Position numbers and translations under genes: made by a program. Of a DNA stretch of 64,000 bases, positions 1 to 9,453 are shown one piece after another. Numbering within the stretch: position 1 is the first letter of the stretch; every line of letters starts with the position of its first letter. Source of the DNA: Ypsolopha sequella. Lineage: Eukaryota > Arthropoda > Insecta > Lepidoptera > Ypsolophidae. The notes below the pieces were generated by a model. The model was not told the DNA's origin, did not search any database, and saw only the letters and a program-made list of their open reading frames with translations. Location of the stretch: NCBI GenBank assembly GCA_934047225.1, contig OW204010.1, forward strand, positions 762,294 through 826,293. Reading direction: 5' to 3'.

Positions 1-781
1 CGGCAGGAATATGATGCTCCTCGAAATATTAATTTATAAAATTAATTTCAATGTCTTTGGGAGATATTTTTAGCTCGTAAAAAAAGGCACAGGTTCCACA
101 TCTTATGGGCGCCAACGCTAGCCGTAGACTGACAATAAAATAACTTGCTGCCGTCGGCTGCATCAGTGCATTTACGTATTTTTGTTAAAAGGGGGTTCTT
201 TTCTTGACCCGAATAACGCGGTATTTGCAATTTGAGTAGATATCATTCACTCTAATTTTATAAAAAAAACCAACAAAGTCGCGAAAACGATACCTGAGAC
301 AAAATCGATAAGAAGTGTAAAATAGAAAAAAATAGACAAAAAAATAGAGGGCTACAAAAAAATAGAGGGCTACAAAAAAATTTATTGACAGTACAAATAT
401 GAATCGATTAACGTGGTTTGTGCAAATTGAATTCCTTAAGGGTCGGAGTTCCAAGATTGTGCAAAACAGGGTTCGGGGTTATGGCCCATTTAAGAGAGTA
501 AAAATTTAAATTTCTAAACAAAATAAATAACAATTAATACCTCACTTTACCGATTCCTTGAAAAAAATCATGGCTCTAATGTATGTATAGTTACTTTAGA
601 AAAAAAACAAGAATCTCCAGAAAATCTCTCAAATAGCATTGCGGCGTTATAGGTATTGGGATTAAATTAAAGCCAAAACAACGGCAAAACATATTTCAGA
701 TTCATAACAACACGTTAACAAACATTATTACATAAAAAGTTTTCCGATACTATTGATAGCTTTTCCGCAATACGTTACCAA
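1..781. other. AT-rich stretch, no gene seen
   Basis: Low-complexity AT-rich DNA with runs of A and T. A short direct repeat (aaaaaaatagagggctac) occurs near 340-375. The small open frames have no recognisable domain and look like chance frames. Nothing else is supported. Confidence 0.5.
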
Positions 782-1049
782 ATACAAGGTGACTTTTTGA
801 TCATCGTCCAAATTCATACTAGAGGTTTGGTAAGTGATTTTTATCATGAATCGATAACAATTTTTGTGAAATTCGTATAGTGAAATTTCGACTTCCCATA
901 GTAATTCACTCCCAGTTCTAAGTTAATCACTATGGGGAGTCGAAATTTTATTTTATGAAATTTACAAAAATCGTTATTGGTTCATGATGCTGATCACTTA
1001 CCAAGGCTCAAGTATGAATTTTGACGATGTTCACAAAATCACCTTGTAT
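782..1049. mobile_element. Palindromic MITE, about 268 bp
   Basis: The two halves are imperfect reverse complements: the left begins ATACAAGGTGA and the right ends TCACCTTGTAT, and GACTTCCC..TAGTAATTCAC near 890 pairs with the segment near 930-945. The ends can be read as TA target duplications flanking CAAGGTGA, as for Tc1/mariner-type MITEs. There is no coding capacity. The inner motif GGTAAGTGATTTTTATC resembles the flanks of the LINE at 9454. Confidence 0.7.
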
Positions 1050-2369
1050 ACCACTATTTTAGGCGCGATTTCTACATACAAATTTCTATAGGCGCGCGTG
1101 CACAAATTACTTGACTAAGATTGCATGCGCAAGGGTCCCACAGGCCACATTCAGTAAACCACGAGCTGTCAAGGTGGGAGGTTACGTCGAATGCATTATT
1201 ACGAATGATGCAAGATGGTGCCAACCAAAACGCCGCGAGTGTTTTCGTGTGCGAAGATGGATAGCATTTTGTAAGATTTAGAGTATGATGTTTATTTTGG
1301 AATCGAAGTAAAGACTATTATTATTAATTATATATATATATATTATCCTCATCTCGTATATTGTTGATCCAGTGATAATCTGGAACATTTGTTGATCCGC
1401 CTTATGGCAGTGTTTTCTTGGCTCCTTTTCGTCATAATGCCACGAAACCGGAATATATCGCATCCGGCTGCCATGACGGATGATCTTGTTTTGTCATATT
1501 ATTGAATACTCGCGAGCAAAATTTTGACAACATTGTTGATCTGTTAACGGTTAAAAATATTACCCGAACTCGGAAATTGCAGTTCCGTTTTATATTCCAC
1601 TTTTAGTTAGACATACTTGATCCGAGCCACAAATTACGCGATTTATTACAGCAGAGCGGCAACATCGCGTGATTATCAACTAGACAAGGATGCGCTTGTA
1701 CAAAATGTTGTAGATGATAGGGGAAGTAACGTCCGGGCGGGTGGCGCGGGGGTGGGTGGTTAATTTGGTATCAATATAAATAAAAAATAAAATAAAAATG
1801 AGGGTGTATTTTTTACAGTGCATTTTAAAATCAAACAGGGTATTAGTAACAGTCGAGGTTCGCTCATGTATGTGCGAATGTGATGTGTGAGTGTTTGAGA
1901 CAGAGGGTGTATGTGTGTGTGTCTATGTGAGAGAGGATCTGAATTTGCCTATCACGCGAGAGGTCCCGGGTTCGATTCCCGGCTGGGAGGACCTTAAATC
2001 GTATATTTTTTTTCTTTATGTTTTAGGTTTTATTATTATTAGCAATTATAAGTGTGAAATAAGTAATATAACAAATGTTTACTAAATAAATATGAAGATT
2101 TTGTATGAGCGCCTGCAGAACTTCAATATGAAGATTTTGTATGAGCGCCTGCAGAACTTCAATAGGCAAAAACACAACCTAAGCATACGTAATTCTTACT
2201 AATTATTTTTGATAAATAATTTACTGTTGATACAAAACATTTTGAGATATATTTGGTTTTTATCGGGCTTGGGTTTATTATTCATATTTTGTGAGCATTC
2301 TCCTTTACCCTAGCTTGGTCGCCTAGGCAAATTTGATTAATTAATAATAAGAATGACACGAAAAGTTTT
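1050..2369. other. Unassigned region with a direct duplication
   Basis: No convincing gene. A 36-bp segment starting aatatgaagattttgtatg is duplicated in tandem at about 2087-2158. A GGTTCGATTCCC B-box with a paired TpsiC-like stem lies at 1958-1992, but no A-box or acceptor partner is visible, so it is at most a tRNA-derived remnant. GT-rich and AT microsatellites occur at 1330 and 1905. Confidence 0.45.
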
Positions 2370-3365
2370 AAGGGGGGTTCCGTAGAGAAATAAGGAACCC
2401 AGTTTCGTCAAGTCTGTCTGTCCGTCTGTCCGTTCGTAAGCCACAGAAACTTTATTGTGAAACTATTAAGACTACACAGTTGAAACTTGTATTCCGTAGA
2501 TGTATTCCGTGAACCGCTTTACGATTTTTATACAAAAAATAAAAACTAGTGGGACTTTTCTAACTTGGCAATAGCGGTCATTGCCCCGCGAGCGAAAATG
2601 TATGCAATTTGACGTTTGTCGTCACCGCCACCGCGGCGTCGGTGGTGTCGGCAAACGTCAAATCGCATAGGTACATTTTCTAAGCGGGTCAATGTCCGCT
2701 ATTGCCAAGAAAAAAATCTCATTATCACTAACACTAACTCCTAGACTAGATGCTTTTAATCATCTCTCCAACTCCTGGGGGCTCTTGATCATTTCGCAAC
2801 TGCAGGATGCTCTTCATCTTTTCCAACCCCTGGATGATATTTATCTACTGGATGTTTTCCATCATCGTCCACCTTATTTTGTGAAAATAGCATTCGATAA
2901 CTCCGTAATAAACATACATAGGTACTATACACAAGTTTTAAAACTTTAACTGCCCGTATCTCCCAAACGGTTGAAGCTAGACCCATGTTCATGGTACTCT
3001 AAGAAAAGAGCTCGACGAGATTTGGGCCTTTGGGCTCGCTAGAATGTCGACTTTTCCCATCCCTAGTGACCGGGGACATCCCTAGGTACTGCGCACGCTC
3101 GTGTGCTTGTCCGGAGAAAAATGTAAATTTTCCATCCCTAGTGCCCAGCTACATCACGAACTTTGCCCGCTCGCGCTTCGCGCTCGATTGCTCGTTCGTG
3201 CTCAATTTGTTTTGAAAATATTATAAACAATTTCAAATTTTTCATATGTTTTCATAATTTTTCATGTGCCAGATTTCAGGTCTTTATCTTTAACGGTGCT
3301 AAGGTTATGAGGCTGTGACATACGGACGGAGTGTCTCACCATAAAAGTTCCTTTTGAACCCTAAA
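2370..3365. mobile_element. GGGTTCCGTA-type interspersed repeat
   Basis: Starts ggggttccgtagagaaataag, followed by a GTCTGTCTGTCCGTCTGTCC run, and ends gttccttttgaaccctaaaa. This is the layout of a family very common in moth genomes, with GGGTTCCGTA at one end and an inverted ACCCTAAAA-like end. It also holds a module (gtatctcccaaacgg, then ctaagaaaagagctcg) that recurs at 8925-9100. It carries no protein. The last bases also precede the duplicate block at 57131, so the element borders both copies of the exon cassette. Confidence 0.55.
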
Positions 3366-3426
3366 AATATATCATAACTATTCTGAAGTACAATTTTTAT
3401 AATTATTTATTGGGTACAATACTTAC

Positions 3427-3474
3427 ATCAAGTGTATAACTTCCTTTATCCAATGCTGTACCACCCAGCAATAT
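3427..3474 (-). CDS. Exon A of the modular gene, 16 codons
   Basis: Minus-strand exon, phase 0 to phase 0. The acceptor is TTTTTGTTGTTAG with a good pyrimidine tract and the donor is GTAAGT. It reads ILLGGTALDKGSYTLD. The second copy, exon A' at 57195-57242, has the same length and splice sites but differs at 8 bases in 7 codons, all changing the amino acid. The 42 bases upstream of the acceptor are identical between copies, and the donor-side flank differs at one position in about 65. I see no start codon, so this is an internal exon. Function is unknown. Confidence 0.62.
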
Positions 3475-3517
3475 CTAACAACAAAAAGTAATATAAGAGG
3501 ACTTTGAATGATAATTG

Positions 3518-4088
3518 ATACTGGAGACTCAGTAAGTGATCAGAACCAACTAATTTTACATTTATAATTTTAATGTGATAGGATGGGATGAACGTCTCTG
3601 ATGGTCGTCTACAAATTTAAATTAATACTGGAGACTCAGTAAGTGATCAGAACCAACTAATTTTACATTTATAATTTTAATGTGATAGGATGGGATGAAC
3701 GTCTCTGATGGTTAGATCCGATGGTCGTCTACAAATTGAAATTAATACTGGAGATTCAGTAAGTGATCAGAACCAACTAATTTTACATTTATAATTTTAA
3801 TGTGATAGGATGGGTTGAACGTCTCTGATGGTTAGATCCGATGGTCGTCTACAAATTGAAATTAATACTGGAGACTCAGTAAGTGATCAGAACCAACTAA
3901 TTTTACATTTATAATTTTAATGTGATAGGATGGGATGAACGTCTCTGATGGTTAGATCCGATGGTCGTCTACAAATTGAAATTAATACTGGAGATTCAGT
4001 AAGTGATCAGAACCAACTAATTTTACATTTATAATTTTAATGTGATAGGATGGGTTGAACGTCTCTGATGGTCGTCTACAAATTGAAA
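3518..4088. repeat. 120-bp tandem repeat, five units
   Basis: Units begin atactggagactcagtaagt at 3518, 3625, 3745, 3865 and 3985. Three are spaced exactly 120 bp; the first and last lack a 13-16-bp ggttagatccgat segment. The duplicate intron at 57285-57410 has a single unit, so the array expanded after the duplication. The unit start resembles a repeat that flanks the LINE near 9350 and, inverted, near 11930. Confidence 0.85.
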
Positions 4089-4454
4089 TTAATATCGAAC
4101 AAAAATGTGTAAATGACCCTTAAGAGCGGTTTCACAGCCGGATCGTGAAAAATCTGCCTTTTTCTAATTAATCGAATTAATTAATTAATTTCTAATAAAA
4201 TTTTGAAATTTAAATTTACAGCAGCCAATGGAAACTGAACGACGGCAGCATACACAATTCATAATGGTTTTGTTGAATAACTATTGAGTGAATTTTGAAC
4301 TTAAGTGTTCTAATTCGATTTATTAGAAAAAGGCGGGTTTTTCACAATCCGGCTGCGAAACCGCTCTTAACTACTGCTGTTGGAGTTTGTTTTAGCTAGT
4401 AAATAAAAACATATACAAATATATTGTCAAGACATGAATCACCGAGGGGGTGTC

Positions 4455-4727
4455 AGGGGTGTACCTGAGTATGAACTGTGAAATGCAAGTCACAGTCCAC
4501 ACTCAGTTCACCCACTTTTCACCGAAGGTTATTCGTCACAACATGATGGGTGGTGAGTCCTATCGCCGTTTTTCGGGCACAAATACATGCTTTTCAGGGC
4601 ATGCAGGTTTCCTCACGATGTTTTCTTTTACCGTTCAGCAAGTGGTAAGTAAAAACTCATTGGAGCGTGCCCGACCGGAGATCGAACCTGAGTCTCAAGA
4701 TTGACTGAGCTACCGCCGCTAGTTTCT
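4455..4727 (-). mobile_element. tRNA-derived SINE in the intron between exons B and A
   Basis: Read on the minus strand, it opens with GCGGTAGCTCAGTCAAT (A-box) and then CAGGTTCGATCTCC (B-box), a tRNA-like head, followed by a body with ACCACTTGCTGAACGG and AACATCGTGAGGAAACC, seen in many moth SINEs. The tRNA head has lost much of its anticodon arm. The same insertion is present in the duplicate intron at 57768-58040, so it predates the duplication. An 84-codon open frame inside it is fortuitous. Confidence 0.75.
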
Positions 4728-5020
4728 TGTCTAGCGTAATATAAACATGCAGCCCTTCAAACCATATTTTCACACGAAAATCCCCTCACCGACTGATCAT
4801 CAAAACTTAATATCTTGAAATTTCGCACGAAGTGAGATCTGCTGGGACAGGTAAAAGAAAATATCCTAAAACCATACATTTTCAATTCTATGTTTCAATA
4901 CAAATATAATACAAATAATAAAATAATACAAAACAGTAAATAAATTTTGCAGTTTCTTTCAAACATTTTGTACTTTTTTATTTAAAAAGTGGTTAAGTGC
5001 GTGTAAAATAAACAACTCAC

Positions 5021-5112
5021 AGAATCGAGGGTACACGAGGCACAGGCGTACTGCATCTCGAAGGCCTCACTCACTGCCGGCTCCGTTACTGTTATGTTTG
5101 TTATCGTCACCT
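5021..5112 (-). CDS. Exon B of the modular gene, 92 nt
   Basis: Minus-strand exon with acceptor CTTGCTCCCACAG and donor GTGAGT. Two leading bases (AG) complete a codon with the single G left by exon C; 30 codons follow, starting VTITNITVTEPAV and including MQYACASC. It ends in phase 0, matching exon A. Compared with B' at 58357-58448, 12 of 92 bases differ and all fall in 9 codons that change the residue, with no silent change. The 69 bases before the acceptor and about 46 after the donor are identical in the two copies. It may be the first strands of a beta-sandwich domain; family unknown. Confidence 0.65.
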
Positions 5113-5439
5113 CTGTGGGAGCAAGCAGACCAGTTTACATGGATGCGACCTTCAAATAGCGTTGTACATACATTATGAGTAGGAGTAATGAAAAAAAACT
5201 CAGAAACAAATATTATGTAACAAATAGTATGTAACGCGACAATTACACGTATACTCCATAAATTATAGTTTAATTACGATGACAGATATCGTCAGTTCAT
5301 TTACACGCACTGGAACTTAGACCCACATCGTTTATTTATAAAAGCGTAAAAGTCTATGAACTGACAATATCAGCTGTCATTCTTAATAAAGCTATAATGT
5401 ATGTAGTATAAACATAAACATATCGTTACAACGACAATG

Positions 5440-7094
5440 GTGTACCCGAGTGTGTACTGTCACTAGAACAGTCAACACTTGTACAGGGTGTACTAAACTT
5501 TATACTGAACATTTACCATGCTAACGTTAGGGTGTACCCGAGTGTGTACTGTCACTAGAACAGTCAACACTTGTACAGGTTGTACTAAACTTTACACTGA
5601 ACATTTACCATGCTAACGTTAGGGTGTACCCGAGTGTGTACTGTCACTAGAACAGTCAACACTTGTACAGGTTGTACTAAACTTTACACTGAACATTTAC
5701 CATGCTAACGTAATGGTGTACCCGAGTGTGTACTGTCACTAGAACAGTCAACACTTGTACAGGGTGTACTAAACTTTACACTTAACATTTACCATGCTAA
5801 CGTTAGGGTGTACCCGAGTGTGTACTGTCACTAGAACAGTCAACACTTGTACAGGTTGTACTAAACTTTACACTGAACATTTACCATGCTAACGTTAGGG
5901 TGTACCCGAGTGTGTACTGTCACTAGAACTGTCAACACTTGTACAGGGTGTGCTAAACTTTACACTGAACATTTACCATGCTAACGTTAGGGTGTACCCG
6001 AGTGTGTACTGTCACTAGAACAGTCAACACTTGTACAGGGTGTACTAAACTTTACACTGAACATTTACCATGCTAACGTTAGGGTGTACCCGAGTGTGTA
6101 CTGTCACTAGAACTGTCAACACTTGTACAGGGTGTGCTAAACTTTACACTGAACATTTACCATGCTAACGTTAGGGTGTACCCGAGTGTGTACTGTCACT
6201 AGAACAGTCAACACTTGTACAGGGTGTGCTAAACTTTACACTGAACATTTACCATGCTAACGTAATGGTGTACCCGAGTGTGTACTGTCACTAGAACAGT
6301 CAACACTTGTACAGGTTGTACTAAACTTTACACTGAACATTTACCATGCTAACGTTAGGGTGTACCCGAGTGTGTACTGTCACTAGAACTGTCAACACTT
6401 GTACAGGGTGTACTAAACTTTACACTGAACATTTACCATGCTAACGTTAGGGTGTACCCGAGTGTGTACTGTCACTAGAACAGTCAACACTTGTACAGGG
6501 TGTACTAAACTTTACACTGAACATTTACCATGCTAACGTTAGGGTGTACCCGAGTGTGTACTGTCACTAGAACTGTCAACACTTGTACAGGGTGTGCTAA
6601 ACTTTACACTGAACATTTACCATGCTAACGTTAGGGTGTACCCGAGTGTGTACTGTCACTAGAACTGCCAACACTTGTACAGGGTGTACTAAACTTTACA
6701 CTGAACATTTACCATGCTAACGTTAGGGTGTACCCGAGTGTGTACTGTCACTAGAACTGTCAACACTTGTACAGGGTGTGCTAAACTTTACACTGAACAT
6801 TTACCATGCTAACGTTAGGGTGTACCCGAGTGTGTACTGTCACTATAACTGTCAACACTTGTACAGGGTGTACTAAACTTTACACTGAACATTTACCATG
6901 CTAACGTAATGGTGTACCCGAGTGTGTACTGTCACTAGAACTGTCAACACTTGTACAGGGTGTGCTAAACTTTACACTGAACATTTACCATGCTAACGTT
7001 AGGGTGTACCCGAGTGTGTACTGTCACTAGAACTGTCAACACTTGTACAGGGTGTACTAAACTTTACACTGAACATTTACCATGCTAACGTAAT
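5440..7094. repeat. 92-bp satellite array 1, 18 copies
   Basis: Unit: GTGTACCCGAGTGTGTACTG, then TCACTAGAAC(A/T)GTCAAC, ACTTGTACAGGGTGTACT and AAACTTTACACTG, ending CCATGCTAACGTTAG or ..GTAAT. The spacing is exactly 92 bp. Subtypes alternate (cagtcaac or ctgtcaac, tgtacta or tgtgcta, cgttag or cgtaat), hinting at blockwise amplification. In the duplicate block at 58770 the array is absent: cgacaat is followed directly by tgtgtttgtgtgg. There is no coding potential beyond chance frames. Confidence 0.95.
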
Positions 7095-7889
7095 AGTGTG
7101 TTTGTGTGGTCCTAAATGTGAGACGTTTTGTCCGCCTACAGACCCAAAAGTGAGGCGCCTGTCAAAGCGAGGCGGTCTCACATTTTTTCATGGATAATCT
7201 GACTTTATTTTCAAAATCTACCTTTGTTTGGTCAAAAACATACTTTTGACGACCCAATCAGAGACATTGAAATTTTCGCCTCGCTTTTGGTAACTATGAC
7301 AGGTCGTGTGTGTGTTTATAAAAAAATCCCGAAATAGGTAGTACCAGGGTGTGCCCGCTAGGTGGCATAAGAGTCACAAGAGTGTAAATTCTGAGGCTGT
7401 TGTGTGAAATCGGTGTAAAAATGAAAGCGCCTCGGAATTTAAAACACGTCTATGTCTGTGTATCGAATATTTACACTCATTTGAAGATGCCGTTAAATAA
7501 GTGTACAGATCGCGCTAAGCTTCTAGTTGAATCGCCTCGTATTCAGAGTGGACTAGAAGTTAAGCGCGGTCTGTATATTGCATGACATTGCGTTATATTG
7601 CTTGGTGTTACCGTTTGAATGATTATTATTTAATTATATTATTTTAACTTAGTATTTTGATCTCAAAAAATGTTCTACTTTTTAAGTTGCTTATGGCTGA
7701 ATAATTTCTTTAAATAATAATTAAAATTAATCTTAAAATCTAAAAAGAAATTATTGTTCATACATTTTGGTCGAGTAGGTATGAAACGTTTCTATAGAGC
7801 AAAAATTTTTTTTCGCGGCTTGTGATTTAGTTCCATTGTAAAAGTTATAAGCAAAGACGAGTAATATTGCCAGTTTCCGGCTTTCACAA

Positions 7890-7940
<51 letters not shown>

Positions 7941-7941
7941 A
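7095..7941. mobile_element. Left arm of a foldback element (copy I)
   Basis: Begins gtgtgtttgtgtggtcctaa, with AAATGTGAGAC pairing to GTCTCACATTT about 55 bp later, and ends agtttccggctttcacaac before a CAT microsatellite. Copies occur at 15377-16185 and 58771-59600, and inverted related sequence forms the right arms at 13658, 18791 and 60738. It contains a 68-nt imperfect hairpin at about 7505-7575 bounded by acagatcgcgc and gcgcggtctgt. The 61-codon frame here is not a recognisable gene. Confidence 0.7.
7889..7941. repeat. (CAT)n microsatellite
   Basis: A run of about 17 CAT units at the point where the Helitron is inserted. Shorter runs lie at the same place in copies II (16168) and III (59568). 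Confidence 0.95.
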
Positions 7942-8745
7942 TCTATCTAAATATATAAAAGAAGAAGCTGACTGACTGACATATCAACGCACAGCCCAAA
8001 CCGTTGGGTTTAGAGGTTCCAAATTTGACAAGTAGGTTCCTTTAGAGGTCTTAAGGTGCATTAAGAAATAATTTTTCAAAATTCACCCTCTGAGAGGGTG
8101 AAACGGGGGTCCAAAATTTGTATGGGAAAACGAGAATAGTGAGACTTTTTTATTTGAAACTTAACAGGAGTACTCTTATCAATAAATGAGTAAATACGTA
8201 TTTCAGTTTTTTTCAGAATTCAACCCCTTAAAGGGGGAAATGGGGTAACAAAGTCTGAAAATCAACATGGGTATCGTTTGTGTGGTTTATCGGCTCGCTG
8301 ATCACGAAAACGACAACGATTTTAAAATAAAACGTAGTGGACGTGAAAAAAGTTATTCCAGAATTCAACCCCTAAAAGGGGGAAATGGGGTGACAAAGTC
8401 TAAAAACCAACATGGGTATCGTCTGTATGGTTTATTGGGTCACTGATTACGAAAAAAACAACGATTTTTAAATCCAACGTAGTGGACGTGCAATACCATC
8501 ATCCCCTGTTGGGATGCGATGGGGTTAAAGTGTTAAAATGTGTAAATATCAATATGGGTGTCGTTTTTATGTTTTTTTTGGGACGTTTATTACGACAATG
8601 GCATCGATTTTGCAATTTAATATAGTGGACATGAAAATTCTTGAAAGTATGTGTGCCAGAGCAAATCGGCTGTAACACTCGGACAGACAGACAGCCACAC
8701 AAGTGATCCTATTAGGGTTCCATTTTATCCTTTTGAGATATCTAT
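7942..8745 (+). mobile_element. Helitron 5' portion (copy I)
   Basis: Starts TCTATCTAAATATATAAAAG, the 5' TC and A/T-rich start typical of moth Helitrons, followed by atcaacgcacagcccaaacc. Internal repeats of the form ttcaacccctaaaaggggg occur, as in copies II and III. The match ends near cctattagggttccatttta, just where the helicase C-terminal coding remnant would begin, and a TATC microsatellite follows. The matching 3' end may be the one at 12927. Confidence 0.7.
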
Positions 8746-8758
8746 CGATCTATATATC

Positions 8759-8821
8759 CACAATCTATATATCTATCTATCTGTCTATCTATCTATCTAT
8801 CTATCTATATTTATCTATATC
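8759..8821. repeat. (TATC)n microsatellite
   Basis: Imperfect ctatctatctgtctatc run, interrupted by one TGTC and one TATT unit. Confidence 0.9.
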
Positions 8822-9445
8822 CAAGCAAAATATCTTTGGAACGGAAGGTAGTACATCACTAGATCCCTAGGGGTTGGACCACGGGATGCCAAAAAACAGT
8901 TTTTTTTTTGTCAAAACTTCCCGGCCTGTATCTCCCAAACGGCTGGATATAGGCCCGTGTTGATGGGTGTCTAGGAAAAGGTCTAGACGAGATCTGTCTG
9001 CCAAAAGTTTCAAAACTTTACAGGCTTATATCTCCCAAATGGCTGATGCTAGACCCATGTTCATGGTACTCTAAGAAAAGAGCTCGGCGAGGTCTAGATG
9101 ACGGTAAAAAAAAGAAAGTTTGTATGAAAGTTCTTTATTATAAAGTTCGTCTGTTTCGAAGTTAGGATCTTTAAATTTTGTGTTTAGACTGACAATTAAA
9201 AATTACTTTATACGTGTCTCAGCGTTTGTGATAATACCAACCTCGAAGGGGTGAAAAGGGGGATGAAGTTGTCTTTGGAAAGTCCTTCATTTACAAAGTA
9301 AAATGACTAAATTTGTTATTTAGGCTGTCTATCTGTCCGTCCGTATAAACGGGAGACTCGGTAAGTGGTCAAGACCAAGGTTCAATGACCCTTTTAGCGA
9401 AAAACACAAAATAAAATTTGTGCCCTATATATCAGTGAGCAGATG
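8822..9445. other. Repeat-derived spacer
   Basis: Holds two copies of the module with gtatctcccaaacgg (near 8930) and atatctcccaaatgg (near 9022), shared with 2950. At 9350-9416 lies gagactcggtaagtggtcaag, whose inverted counterpart is at about 11868-11932 on the other side of the LINE. This suggests the LINE landed in a small foldback element. No gene seen. Confidence 0.5.
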
Positions 9446-9453
9446 TAGATACA

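Noticed and set aside
1958..1992. tRNA gene
   Set aside because: Only the TpsiC arm and B-box-like sequence are visible; there is no A-box, anticodon arm or closing acceptor stem.
4450..4704. 84-codon ORF, identical at 57764-58018
   Set aside because: Identity comes from recent duplication; the frame lies inside a SINE, antisense to it, with no domain.
5440..7094. CRISPR-like appearance of regular repeats
   Set aside because: The units are contiguous 92-bp tandem copies with no unique spacers, and the genome is eukaryotic. The same holds for the 71-, 46-, 43- and 42-bp arrays.
7400..7585. 61-codon ORF conserved at 15695-15880
   Set aside because: It lies within foldback arms and covers a hairpin; in copy III the frame is broken. 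Not a gene.
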